This document shows, one piece after another, positions 56,011-64,000 of a DNA stretch of 64,000 nt. The translations under genes and the position numbers were made by a program. Position 1 is the stretch's first letter. Each line of letters begins with the position of its first letter. The DNA comes from Myxococcus hansupus (GTDB lineage: Bacteria; Myxococcota; Myxococcia; Myxococcales; Myxococcaceae), in contig NZ_CP012109.1 in NCBI RefSeq assembly GCF_000280925.3, forward strand, positions 744,001 through 808,000, written 5' to 3'. Under the pieces are notes generated by a model. It had not been told where the DNA came from. It was given only the letters and a program-made list of their open reading frames with translations, and ran no database searches.

Positions 56011-56082
56011 TCCGCTTCAGTGCCGTACCCGGCGGGCTGCCTCATCGAACGGGGGTGAGGCAGCCTGAACCTTCCGGGACGC

Positions 56083-59000
56083 TCAGGCCCGTTCCACGCG
56101 GATGCGCGCGGGCAGGCCGTTGATGCTGACTTCCTCTTCCTGGCCGGTGAGGCCCTCGGGGCCCACGAGGATGCTGGAGGCCAGCGTCTCCCGGGCAATC
56201 AGCTCCCGCGCCTCGTCCGTGACGCGCTTCACCCGCGCGTCGCCGTCCACCCAGACCTGGATGCGGTCGGTGTAGCCCAGCTCCATGTCCTTGCGCGCGC
56301 CCTGCACGCGGGCGAGCAACTCGCGCACCAGGCCCTCGTCCACCAGCGACTCGGTCAGCTCGGTGTGGAGCACCACCACGCCCACGCCCATGCCCGCGGC
56401 GGCGTAGCCGGGGTTGGCCTCCACCAGCGTCTCCAGCTCCTCGCCGGTGAACACCAGGTCCTCGCCCGCCACCGTCAGGGCCACGCGGCCCGTCTGGAGC
56501 AGCTCGCGGTGCAGCGCCGCGCCGTCCCCGGTGTCGAACGCCTTGCGCACCGGCGCCAGCTTGGGCCCCAGCCGCCCGCCCACCGCGCGCAGGTTGGGGC
56601 GCACGCGGAAGCGCACCACGTTGGCCTCGTCGCTGCCCGGCTCCACGAAGCGCACCTCGTGGACGTTGAGCTCGTCGGCAATCAGGTCGCGGTACACCGC
56701 CACGCGCTCCGTCAGCTCCTTGCGCGCGAGGATGACGTCCGCGCGCGCCAGCGGCTGGCGCACCTTGAGCCGGTTGTCCGTGCGCACCTTGAGGCCCAGG
56801 GACACCAAATCCCGCACCGCGCCCATCTCCGCCGCGAGCCCCTCGTCGATGAGGGCCGCGTTCACCGTGGGGAAGCCCGCCAGGTGCACGCTCTCCGGCT
56901 GCGTGGTGGGCCAGGGCTTGCGCACCAGGTTGCCCCACATGTCGTCGGTGAAGAAGGGGATGAAGGGCGCCGCCAGCGCGGTGATGGTGGTGAGGGCCTC
57001 GTAGAGCGTGAAGTACGCGTCCTGCTTGTCCTGCTCGAAGCCGGGCGCCCAGAAGCGCGAGCGGCTGCGGCGCAGGTACCAGTTGGACAGCGCGTCCACG
57101 AGCGCGACCATGCGCTGGGCCGCGTCGTACACCTGGTAGGTCTCCAGCGCGCGGGTGACGTCGCGCAGGGTGAGGTGGACCTCGGAGAGAATCCACCGGT
57201 CCAGCACCGGCCGCGCCTTCACCTCGCGCCAGCCCTGGCTGCGGCGGACGGCCTCCCACGGCGCGTCGGTGGCGTCGGCGTTGCCCGCGGCGGGGTTGAA
57301 GCCGTCGATGTTCGCGTAGATGGTGAAGAACGAATAGACGTTGCGCAGCTTGACCTGGAAGTCCTTCTGCAACAGCCGCACGTTGCCCAGCGAGTGGCGC
57401 GTGTTCGACCAGGTGGGGCTCGCCGCGTAGAAAAACCAGCGGAACGCGTCCGCGCCCGGAGCCTTGGCGGCCGGGTCCTTCACCACCACGCGCTCGGAAG
57501 GCGCCAGCCGGGGGACCTCCACCGGCATGACGTTGGCGCCGCGCGCGGAGGGGGCCACGCCCAGCGTCTGGAGCTCGGCGGGGGCCAGCAGCACCACGCG
57601 GCGCTTGAGCTTCTTGTGGACCTTCACCGTGGCGGTGACGGAGACCTCCGGCCGGTCCGGGCGGAAGAGCTGCACCTTGGCGCCCTCCTGGATGTCCAGG
57701 CCCTCCAGGTCCTCCCGCGCGATGAGCGCCACGCCGGGCTCACCGGGCACGCCGGCCTCCGCGGCCGTGAGGACGGCGAAGTCCATGCGCACCTCGTCCA
57801 GGATGATTTCCGGCGGGGTGTAGTTGCCCTTGGACTTGGACTCCTTGCGGCCCTCCTTGTCGGAGACGTGGCCCAGCACGATGCAGCTCTTGTACGGCCG
57901 AGGCCAGTTCCGCTGCGGCGTCAGGCCGATGCGCGCCTGCGTCTCCTCGTCGAAGAGGAGCGTGCTCACCATCAGCAGCGAGTAGAACCAGCCGCGCGTC
58001 TGGTCGATGGCCTCGGAGATGAAGTCCGCGGGGAAGGCGCGGTTGAAAATCTCCTGCGAGCCCGGCGCGTGTGGGAAGCCCCACTGCGCGAAGGGCATGC
58101 AGCCGGAGTCGAACCACACGTCCACGACTTCGGGCACGCGCTGGAAGCGGCCGGAGCTGCCGGGCTTCTCGAAGGTGATTTTGTCGACCCACGGCTTGTG
58201 GACGATGAGGTGCTGGGCGTTGGCCTCGTGCGGCTTGCCGGCGAGGAAGGCGTTCAGCTCCGCCTCGACCTCGGCCACGTTGTTGCCCGGCTTCTCGCGC
58301 AGCGCCTGGAGCGAGGGCACGGCTTCGACCTCGCCCGTCTCCGAGTGAATCCACAGCGGCAGCGGCGTGCCCCAGTAGCGTTCGCGCGACAGGGCCCAGT
58401 CCACGTTGTTGGCCAGGAAGTCGCCGAAGCGACCTTCCTTGATGTGCTCGGGCACCCAGTTGACGGCGCGGTTGTTGGCGATGGCCTGGTCCTTCACCGA
58501 CGTGGTGCGGATGTACCAGGCGGGCCGCGCGAACTGGATGAGCGGGTCGTCATCCGCGCGCCAGCAGAACGGGTACTCGTGCTTGTACTGCTCGGTGAAG
58601 AGAACCAGCCCGCGCTCCTTGAGGTGGCGCTGGATGTCCTTGTCCGCTTCCTTCACGAAGCGGCCCGCGACCAGCGGCACCTCCTCGGAGAAGGTGCCGT
58701 CCGGCTTCACCGCGCAGAACAGCTCCAGGGCTTCGGGCTGCGCGAAGCGGGCCTTGTCCTTGCGGAAGGCCTCGTAGTCGTCCTCGCCGAAGGCCGGGGC
58801 GATGTGGACGATGCCCGTGCCGCTGTCGAGCGTGACGAAGTCCGCGCCCAGCACGCGCCACGCCTGCGCGTCCTCGCCGCCGTCCTTCAGGGGCAGCCGC
58901 GTCTCACCCGCGCGCTGGTGGTAGAGGTCGAAGGGCGGCTGGTAGCGCTGGCCCACCAGGTCGCTGCCCTTCTGGGTGGAGAGCACCGGCAGCTCCACCT

Positions 59001-59826
59001 TGAGCTTCTTGGCCAGCGCCTCGCGCAGCGCCGCGGCGACGATGAGCTTGCGCTCGCCCGCGTCCACGGTGACGTAGTCCACGCCCGGGTTGACGGCCGC
59101 GTACATGTTGGACGGCAGCGTCCAGGGCGTGGTCGTCCACACGACGAGCGCGGTGTCCGGCGTGTCGCGCAGCGGGAAGGCGACGTAGACGCTCGGGTCG
59201 TCCACCGTCTTGTAGCCCAGGCCCACCTCGGCGGCGCTCAGCGCGGTGCCACCCTGCGGCCACCACCACACCACCTTGTGGCCCTGGTACAGCAGGCCCT
59301 TGCGGTGCAGCTCCGACAGGGCCCACCACACGCTCTCCACGAAGGGGCGGTGGTAGGTGACGTAGGCCTGATTCAGGTCCACCCAGAAGCCGATGCGCTC
59401 GGTGAGCCGCTCCCACTCGGAGGTGTAGCGAAAGACGGATTCGATGCAGCGCTCGGTGAAGGGCTCCACGCCGTAGCGTTCAATCTCCGCCTTGCCGTGG
59501 ATGCGCAGCTCCTTCTCGACCTCCACCTCCACGGGCAGGCCATGGGTGTCCCAGCCAGCCTTGCGGGGGACGTAGTGGCCCGTCATCGTCTTGTAACGGG
59601 GGAACAGGTCCTTGATGACGCGCGTGAGGACGTGGCCGTTGTGGGGCAGGCCGTTGGCGGTCGGCGGGCCCTCGTAGAAGACGAAGCTGGGAGCACCCTC
59701 ACGCGCTTCGAGCGAGCGCTCGAAGATGCGGCGGTCCTTCCAGAAGGCCTGGACGCGGCGCTCCTCGGAGGGAAAGTCCATCTCCGCGGGCACCGCATCG
59801 AACAGGGAGGGGGGCGTTTCAGGCAT
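56083..59826 (-). CDS. ileS: Isoleucyl-tRNA synthetase with an insertion next to the KMSKS loop
   Basis: Charges tRNA-Ile in the cytoplasm. 1247 residues, longer than typical bacterial forms (about 940) and than most eukaryote-like type 2 forms (about 1050). The HIGH motif appears as HNGH (62-65) and the KMSKS motif as SKSKGN (about 660). Between that loop and GADAFRWFFY (about 790) lie some 125 residues where 15-20 are usual, including a beta-rich stretch. The type 2 character (which often confers mupirocin tolerance) is inferred from the HNGH and length. Start at 59826. A single gene. Confidence 0.95.
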   Translation of the reverse strand: MPETPPSLFDAVPAEMDFPSEERRVQAFWKDRRIFERSLEAREGAPSFVFYEGPPTANGLPHNGHVLTRVIKDLFPRYKTMTGHYVPRKAGWDTHGLPVEVEVEKELRIHGKAEIERYGVEPFTERCIESVFRYTSEWERLTERIGFWVDLNQAYVTYHRPFVESVWWALSELHRKGLLYQGHKVVWWWPQGGTALSAAEVGLGYKTVDDPSVYVAFPLRDTPDTALVVWTTTPWTLPSNMYAAVNPGVDYVTVDAGERKLIVAAALREALAKKLKVELPVLSTQKGSDLVGQRYQPPFDLYHQRAGETRLPLKDGGEDAQAWRVLGADFVTLDSGTGIVHIAPAFGEDDYEAFRKDKARFAQPEALELFCAVKPDGTFSEEVPLVAGRFVKEADKDIQRHLKERGLVLFTEQYKHEYPFCWRADDDPLIQFARPAWYIRTTSVKDQAIANNRAVNWVPEHIKEGRFGDFLANNVDWALSRERYWGTPLPLWIHSETGEVEAVPSLQALREKPGNNVAEVEAELNAFLAGKPHEANAQHLIVHKPWVDKITFEKPGSSGRFQRVPEVVDVWFDSGCMPFAQWGFPHAPGSQEIFNRAFPADFISEAIDQTRGWFYSLLMVSTLLFDEETQARIGLTPQRNWPRPYKSCIVLGHVSDKEGRKESKSKGNYTPPEIILDEVRMDFAVLTAAEAGVPGEPGVALIAREDLEGLDIQEGAKVQLFRPDRPEVSVTATVKVHKKLKRRVVLLAPAELQTLGVAPSARGANVMPVEVPRLAPSERVVVKDPAAKAPGADAFRWFFYAASPTWSNTRHSLGNVRLLQKDFQVKLRNVYSFFTIYANIDGFNPAAGNADATDAPWEAVRRSQGWREVKARPVLDRWILSEVHLTLRDVTRALETYQVYDAAQRMVALVDALSNWYLRRSRSRFWAPGFEQDKQDAYFTLYEALTTITALAAPFIPFFTDDMWGNLVRKPWPTTQPESVHLAGFPTVNAALIDEGLAAEMGAVRDLVSLGLKVRTDNRLKVRQPLARADVILARKELTERVAVYRDLIADELNVHEVRFVEPGSDEANVVRFRVRPNLRAVGGRLGPKLAPVRKAFDTGDGAALHRELLQTGRVALTVAGEDLVFTGEELETLVEANPGYAAAGMGVGVVVLHTELTESLVDEGLVRELLARVQGARKDMELGYTDRIQVWVDGDARVKRVTDEARELIARETLASSILVGPEGLTGQEEEVSINGLPARIRVERA

Positions 59827-59880
59827 GGTGCGGTGCTTGATAGCACCGCACGCGGTCAATGGATGCCCCGTCCTGTGGAC

Positions 59881-60162
59881 TCAGAACGGGCAGATGGGCT
59901 GGCTTCCGCCGCACGCGAAGCGGCCAATGAAGTAGCCCCATTCGGCGCTGTAGTGGGCATACGCCTGGGGCTGGCCGGGGCCGCAGTCCACGTACGGGTG
60001 CGGGACCTGACAGTGAAGCTCCGGGTCGAACGGGGGCTTGATGCTGAGGGCCGGGGACTCCTCCGCGGACTTCTCCATGTCGGACGCCTCGTCCGCCGGG
60101 CCACCACAACCCGCCGTCAGCACGGCGGCAAGGCACATCAGGGCTGCACGATTCAGGGGCAT
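59881..60162 (-). CDS. Small lipoprotein
   Basis: 93 residues with a lipoprotein signal (AAVLTAGC-GGPA) and a short domain with four Cys (HCQVPHPYVDCGPGQ, FACGGSQPICPF), probably two disulfides. It is not a recognised family; similar small Cys-containing lipoproteins are frequent in myxobacteria. GGAGAGACCC precedes the ATG. It lies 55 bp upstream of ileS in the same direction. Confidence 0.6.
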   Translation of the reverse strand: MPLNRAALMCLAAVLTAGCGGPADEASDMEKSAEESPALSIKPPFDPELHCQVPHPYVDCGPGQPQAYAHYSAEWGYFIGRFACGGSQPICPF

Positions 60163-60310
60163 GGGTCTCTCCTGTGTTCGGCGTTGGTCGCCGGCCTCGG
60201 ACATTAGGCCGGGAACTTCAGTTTTTCAGAGTGTGCGTATTGACGCTGATGTGCGCATCTATCTAGTTTCTCGCTCCCTGAGAATTCCCTACACCCCTGG
60301 AGTGAGCGCC

Positions 60311-61042
60311 ATGAAGAGGGCTTTGTTGTGTGTGCTGATGGCTGTCGTGGTGGGTTGTTCCAACGCGCGGACGGAGCAGGCGGTGGACGCGGAGGGCTTC
60401 AAGCTCCTCCAGCACGACGCGACGACGTTGGAGGCCACGTACGGTTCGGGAGGCGCGTCCGTGCGGCTCCTGGTGGTGGAGACGCAGGCGGATGTCGTCG
60501 AGGTGACGTACGACTTTGGTGACCCCGTGGTCGGCTTCCACATCGACTACCGCCAGGGTGTGGGGCAGTTCATCCCGTCGGGCAGCCCGCTCGACGCCGC
60601 GCAGGCGCAGTTGCTCGCGCCGCTGCTGGAGGGGCTGGCCCAGGTCATCCCCGACGAGGGCCGCACGCGCGTGGAGACCGCCGCCGAGCGCCAGACGAGC
60701 TTCATGCAGATTGTCCCGGTGGGCGAGGTGCTCACCTCCTACGAGTACGTGTCCGAGCGCGGCTGGGTGCACATCTCCTGCTCCTGCAGCCGGCAGCACA
60801 TCGGCTCGGGCCAGTACCGCACGGCGGGCATGGGCTGTGGCTGCACGGGCGGGTCGGGCAATGGCTGCAAGGGTCGCTGTGGCCAGGGGTGCGGTGGCAC
60901 CAGCCTGCCGCGCTGCGTGGGCACCACGGCCTATACGCAGGACTGCGCCAAGCACGACTACGGCCTGGGCAGCTTCGCGGCGGCCTCGGATGACTACACG
61001 TTCGCGCGCAACAACTGCGGCTGCACGGGCTCGTGCTACTGA
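60311..61042 (+). CDS. Cys-rich lipoprotein with a PLA2-like CxxHD motif
   Basis: 243 residues: lipoprotein signal (MAVVVGC-SNAR), a beta-rich middle and a C-terminal region with about 14 cysteines (CSCS, CGCTGGSGNGCKGRCGQGCGG, CAKHDYGLGSF, CGCTGSC). CAKHDYG recalls the catalytic CxxHD of secreted phospholipase A2, but the usual following Cys and second Asp are not obvious, so the enzyme role is speculative. GGAG precedes the ATG. The stop overlaps the next start (TGATG). Confidence 0.6.
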   Translation: MKRALLCVLMAVVVGCSNARTEQAVDAEGFKLLQHDATTLEATYGSGGASVRLLVVETQADVVEVTYDFGDPVVGFHIDYRQGVGQFIPSGSPLDAAQAQLLAPLLEGLAQVIPDEGRTRVETAAERQTSFMQIVPVGEVLTSYEYVSERGWVHISCSCSRQHIGSGQYRTAGMGCGCTGGSGNGCKGRCGQGCGGTSLPRCVGTTAYTQDCAKHDYGLGSFAAASDDYTFARNNCGCTGSCY

Positions 61043-61635
61043 TGTGGCGTCGGCTGTCACACGGGGCCCTGGCGCTCGTCGCCGGGGCGGTGCTGGGGTG
61101 CAGCAGCGCCGCCGGGCCCTGTCCGGACGGTGCTCGGCTCACGGGCCGCGCGCCGCCGGACGGTGTCCTTCAGTGGTGCGCGCGTGCCGACGGCCAGAAG
61201 CACGGCCGTTGGGCGGAGTGGCATGCCACCGGGAAGCTGAAGGCGGAAGGCTCCTACGCCGACGGGAAGATGGAGGGCCGCTGGGTCCACTACTTCGAGG
61301 ACGGCGTGAAGCAGTTCGAGGGTGACTATCGCGGCGGGCTCAAGCAGGGCCTGTGGACCCTCTATTACGAAGAGGGGCAGAAGAACCGCGAGGAGGTCCA
61401 TCCCCCCGGCGGTGGCGAGGTGCGGTGGACCGCCTGGCGTTCGGACGGCTCGAAGTGGGCGGAGGGCTCGATTCTGGGCCACCGCGCGCAGGGGACCTAT
61501 TCGGAATGGCATGCCGGCGGCGCGTTGGCCGCGCAGGGCCAGTACGAGAAGGGTGAGAAGACAGGTGCCTGGAAGTACTGGGACGTCGAGGGGCAGTCCA
61601 CGGACGTTCCGCAGGGTGACTTCACGAGCGAGTGA
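61042..61635 (+). CDS. MORN/YwqK-repeat lipoprotein
   Basis: 197 residues with a lipoprotein signal (LVAGAVLGC-SSAA) and about five repeats of the MORN/YwqK type (HGRWAEWHATGKLKAEGSY; EGRWVHYFEDGVKQFEGDY; QGLWTLYYEEGQ; GTYSEWHAGGALAAQGQY; GAWKYWDVEG). These repeats form elongated beta-sheets in membrane-associated scaffolds. Some relatives are annotated as YwqK antitoxins, but no toxin is here. It is coupled to the preceding Cys-rich lipoprotein gene by a one-base overlap. Confidence 0.72.
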   Translation: MWRRLSHGALALVAGAVLGCSSAAGPCPDGARLTGRAPPDGVLQWCARADGQKHGRWAEWHATGKLKAEGSYADGKMEGRWVHYFEDGVKQFEGDYRGGLKQGLWTLYYEEGQKNREEVHPPGGGEVRWTAWRSDGSKWAEGSILGHRAQGTYSEWHAGGALAAQGQYEKGEKTGAWKYWDVEGQSTDVPQGDFTSE

Positions 61636-62740
61636 GTCCTGCGCCGCCGCCATCCTGTTCGGGGTGGCGGCGGCTGCTTGTGGCCCTGCGTTCGAGCCCG
61701 CTGCTCCATCCGCCGTGTCGCGGCGGGCCGTGGTGGGGGGCGCGCCCGAGCCGGGCTTTCCCTCCGTGGCCGCCATCGTCCCCGTGTCGCCTTTCTGCGG
61801 CGAAGCGGAGGCGGCGGCACCCGTCCTCTGCACGGGGACGTTGGTGTCACCCCGGGTGGTGCTGACGGCGGCGCATTGCGTGGAGAACGCCGATGCGCCG
61901 CAGGTGTTCTCGGTGGTGTTCGCGGAGGAGACGGCGCGCGCGTCCGCGGCGCAGCGCATCCGCGTGGCGGAGGGTCGGCCACATCCCGCGTGGCGGCCGG
62001 GCGTGAATGACATCGGGGTGTTGCTGCTCGCCGAGGACGCTCCGGTGACGCCGCTCGCGCTGGAGCTTGGGGCCTTGTCCTCGGACAGCGTGGGGCGGAT
62101 GGCCCGCGTGGTGGGCTTCGGCTCGGATGCGCAAGGCGCCATGGGGCGCCGTCTGGGGGGCTTGTCTCGAATCACCTCGGTCAACGCGGACACGTTCTCC
62201 ATCGAAGCTGCGCCCGCGATGTCGTGTGGCGGGGACAGCGGCGGACCGGTGTTCGTCTCGCAAGACGGAGTCGAGCAGCTCGCGGGCATCACGTCGTTTG
62301 GAGACCTCCTCTGCACGACGGGCACGAACACGCGTGTGGACGTGCACGCGGCCTTCGTCCAGGCGGCCATCGAGGATGCCGCGCGGCGGCCGCCGGCCCG
62401 GGCGCCGATGGACCCGAGGGTGGATGCGTGCGCGCAGCGGTGTGTCACGCACGCGGACTGTCCCCTGGGCATGGCGTGTGTTGCCCAGTCGGAGGACATC
62501 CGGAGTTGCGCGGTAGCGGGGCTCGAGGCGGGCCGCTTCGGGGATGTGTGCACCGGTGAGCAGGAGGGGCATCCGTGCGTGAAGGCCGCGGACACCTGTC
62601 GGCTGTGGCTGCCGTGCGCGGAGACGCCACCGGCCGCGGGGGGCTGTGCGGTGGTGGATGGGGCGCCGGGGCTCTTCGCGTGGGTGTTCGTGCTGCTCGC
62701 GCGCCGGCGAGTCGGCGCTGAGCGCTCGCGTCGCGTCTGA
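61616..62740 (+). CDS. Trypsin-like serine protease with MYXO-CTERM-like tail
   Basis: 374 residues. A lipoprotein-like signal (GVAAAAC-GPAF) is followed by an S1 domain with His in LTAAHC, Asp in NDIGVLLL and Ser in SCGGDSGGPVF, a full catalytic triad. VVGGAPEPG is a likely activation site where the N-terminus is freed. A Cys-rich region (CAQRCVTHADCPLGMAC) leads to a short hydrophobic stretch and RRRVGAERSRR, a MYXO-CTERM-like tail. No ATG is near; the GTG at 61616 overlaps the YwqK gene end by 20 bp and keeps the signal. Confidence 0.8.
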   Translation: MTSRASESCAAAILFGVAAAACGPAFEPAAPSAVSRRAVVGGAPEPGFPSVAAIVPVSPFCGEAEAAAPVLCTGTLVSPRVVLTAAHCVENADAPQVFSVVFAEETARASAAQRIRVAEGRPHPAWRPGVNDIGVLLLAEDAPVTPLALELGALSSDSVGRMARVVGFGSDAQGAMGRRLGGLSRITSVNADTFSIEAAPAMSCGGDSGGPVFVSQDGVEQLAGITSFGDLLCTTGTNTRVDVHAAFVQAAIEDAARRPPARAPMDPRVDACAQRCVTHADCPLGMACVAQSEDIRSCAVAGLEAGRFGDVCTGEQEGHPCVKAADTCRLWLPCAETPPAAGGCAVVDGAPGLFAWVFVLLARRRVGAERSRRV

Positions 62741-62852
62741 CTTCCGGAGCGCGGCGCACGTTCAAGGCGCCGAATGGGAACGCGCCTGCCGGGATGCGGG
62801 GCGAGCGTCCGGCGCGCCCAGGAGACCTGCCGACCCACCCCCTGGTGCATTG

Positions 62853-62870
62853 TTTAACTGGGTGGTTTAA
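62853..62870. promoter_or_regulatory. ArsR-type operator TTTAAC-N6-GTTTAA
   Basis: An imperfect palindrome (TTnAAC-N6-GTTnAA, one mismatch per arm) 18 bp upstream of the ArsR start. It is similar in form to sites of ArsR/SdpR-type regulators and probably autoregulatory. Confidence 0.5.
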
Positions 62871-62888
62871 TATGGGGTGGAGGTCCTC

Positions 62889-63263
62889 ATGGTCAGCCCC
62901 ACGATTCAGCAGCGCTCCGAGCAGCTCGACGCGGTCTTCCACGCGCTCTCCGACCCGACGCGGCGGGAGATGCTGCGCAGCCTCTCCGCGGGTTCACGGA
63001 GCATTGGCGAACTGGCGGCCCCCTTCAGCATGTCGTTCGCGGGAGCGTCCAAGCACGTCAAGGCGCTGGAGCGCGCGGGGCTCGTTCACAGGACGGTGGA
63101 GGGGCGCACGCACCGGTGCAGCCTCGCGCCCGAGCCCCTGGCGAGCGCGCTCGACTGGCTGCGCTTCTACGAGCGTTTCTGGAACGACCGTCTCGATGCG
63201 TTGGAGCAAGCGCTCCGCAAACCGGAGCGTGGCAGCTCCAGGAAGGGAGAACGTCATGAGTGA
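62889..63263 (+). CDS. ArsR/SdpR-family winged-helix regulator
   Basis: 124 residues with the ArsR pattern: FHALSDPTRREMLRSLSAG, ELAAPFSMSFAGASKHVKALE (recognition helix) and GLVHRTVEGRTHRCSL (wing). The metal-binding ELCVCDL motif of arsenic regulators is absent, so this is the non-metal SdpR-like group, which often controls detoxification or SRPBCC genes. GGAGG lies 6 bp before the ATG at 62889, favoured over an in-frame ATG at 62877. It overlaps the VOC gene by 8 bp. Confidence 0.88.
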   Translation: MVSPTIQQRSEQLDAVFHALSDPTRREMLRSLSAGSRSIGELAAPFSMSFAGASKHVKALERAGLVHRTVEGRTHRCSLAPEPLASALDWLRFYERFWNDRLDALEQALRKPERGSSRKGERHE

Positions 63264-63678
63264 GGTCCGCATGCGGCCCGCCGTCCACATCATCACGCTG
63301 GGCGTGGATGACTTGAAGCGCGCGCTCGCCTTCTACCGGGAGGGCTTGGGGTGGACCGCGCCCGAGCTGGGAGAAGGGGAGGACCATGTGGCGCTCCCGC
63401 TCCAGGGCAACCTGTCGCTGGTGTTGTTCCCTCGCGGAGCGCTGGCGAAGGCGGGACGTCAGCCGGTGTCCACGAAGGGCCCACCGGCCGTCGTCCTGTC
63501 GCATGCGACGCCCACCCGCGAGGAGGTGGACGCCATCCTCCGGCGAGCGCAGGCGGCGGGCGGCACCGTGCCCGTTCCCGCCAGCGAGCAGCCCTGGGGC
63601 TACTTCGGCTACTTCGCGGACCTGGATGGGCACCTTTGGGAGGTGCTCTGTCATCCAGAACTCGCCGCCGGCGCGTAG
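63256..63678 (+). CDS. VOC-family (glyoxalase-like) protein
   Basis: 140 residues of the VOC fold: PAVHIITLGVDDLKRALAFY at the start and YFGYFADLDGHLWEVLC at the end, giving the two His/Glu metal-site strands. The ArsR gene overlaps its start by 8 bp, so both are one operon with shared regulation. It probably acts on a small toxic or reactive molecule; no specificity is visible. Confidence 0.86.
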   Translation: MSEVRMRPAVHIITLGVDDLKRALAFYREGLGWTAPELGEGEDHVALPLQGNLSLVLFPRGALAKAGRQPVSTKGPPAVVLSHATPTREEVDAILRRAQAAGGTVPVPASEQPWGYFGYFADLDGHLWEVLCHPELAAGA

Positions 63679-63724
63679 CCGTGCGGTGGACCTCGTTCCG
63701 GGTTGCTCGTGCGCTCGCGTTGCG

Positions 63725-63964
63725 TCATCCCCCCTTGGGCCGCGTGCCCCACAGGCGCTTCAACAGGTGACGTGGCCAGAAGAACAGGGCCATTCCGGTC
63801 AGGACGAGGAAGAGGATGACGAAGGGCAGCAGCAGCACGCCACCCATGAAGCCGGCCGCCATTCCGCCCAGGCCCCACAGCAGGCCGTGGGGAAAGCCGA
63901 GGACGGCGCCAATGAGGGTGCCGACCACCGCGCCCGCGAGGATGCAGGGCTCGATGAGGTTCAC
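63725..63964 (-). CDS. Small membrane protein
   Basis: 79 residues with two or three hydrophobic segments rich in Gly (AGAVVGTLIGAVLGFPHGLL, GGVLLLPFVILFLVLTG) and a basic C-terminus (KRLWGTRPKGG) suggesting a cytoplasmic tail. No family recognised. GTG start preceded by GGGAGC. Confidence 0.5.
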   Translation of the reverse strand: MNLIEPCILAGAVVGTLIGAVLGFPHGLLWGLGGMAAGFMGGVLLLPFVILFLVLTGMALFFWPRHLLKRLWGTRPKGG

Positions 63965-64000
63965 GCTTCGCTCCCGCGTGGATGCACGTCACGGGCTCGA

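Noticed and set aside
56365..60207. Open frame of 1280 codons on the plus strand opposite ileS
   Set aside because: Exact antisense of ileS, with His/Arg/Leu-rich composition and no domain.
61042..61635. YwqK-type antitoxin
   Set aside because: It has a lipoprotein signal and no toxin partner; the repeats fit a surface MORN-like protein better.

Overview
The window is high-GC bacterial DNA and almost certainly comes from a myxobacterium, probably Myxococcaceae. The evidence is the density of lipoproteins and secreted proteins, three proteins with MYXO-CTERM-like C-termini (a Cys, one membrane segment, an Arg-rich tail), a RING/TerD-like protein of a family I associate with Myxococcus and Streptomyces, and a geosmin synthase next to two family 2B encapsulins. 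I see no rRNA, tRNA, CRISPR array, insertion sequence or phage genes. The window reads as ordinary chromosome made of short operons.

Layout. 1-5.2 kb: a truncated discoidin-domain secreted protein, an alpha-carbonic anhydrase, an FAD monooxygenase, a DUF962 membrane protein and a radical-SAM aminomutase. 5.5-14.4 kb: a propionyl-CoA synthetase-type ligase, small membrane proteins, a GAF histidine kinase, two PH-like membrane proteins, about 950 bp without a gene that holds a 29-30 bp tandem repeat, a Tad-like pseudopilus protein and a VOC protein. 14.4-20.6 kb: a TetR gene, then the most striking locus, an operon transcribed leftward as geosmin synthase, encapsulin B, encapsulin A. The shells and both domains of the enzyme share an LGT-[AS]-[AG]-AR motif that may be the cargo address. 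20.5-26.2 kb: an OmpA-like protein with calcium-binding repeats and a giant Kelch/HYR lipoprotein.

26.4-36.6 kb: a TetR gene with a PhnB-like protein, a DUF2185 protein, a spermidine-synthase-like methyltransferase, a beta-helix surface protein, a diiron-oxidase-like protein coupled to an acetyltransferase-like protein, an MFS transporter and an L1-like class B3 metallo-beta-lactamase. 36.9-42.9 kb: a Cys-rich lipoprotein, a sialidase-like lipoprotein, the RING/TerD-like protein, a VOC protein, a glutathione S-transferase and a lipoprotein. 42.9-47.4 kb: a cytochrome-c lipoprotein operon beside a RegB/RegA-type redox two-component system. Both carry an identical TGCGTC-N5-GACGCA inverted repeat. 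An AraC/SDR divergent pair follows.

48.4-54.4 kb: an iron-uptake island with a Fur-like box, two small membrane proteins, a PepSY reductase-like protein, a beta-propeller lipoprotein and a TonB-dependent receptor carrying its own TonB-like domain. 54.6-64 kb: a GH26-like glycosidase, an IleRS with a domain-sized insertion next to its KMSKS loop, a cluster of small secreted proteins with a trypsin-like protease, and an ArsR/VOC operon.

Starts were chosen from Shine-Dalgarno sequences, signal peptides and domain boundaries. Similarity statements rest on motif recognition and memory; no database search was run.
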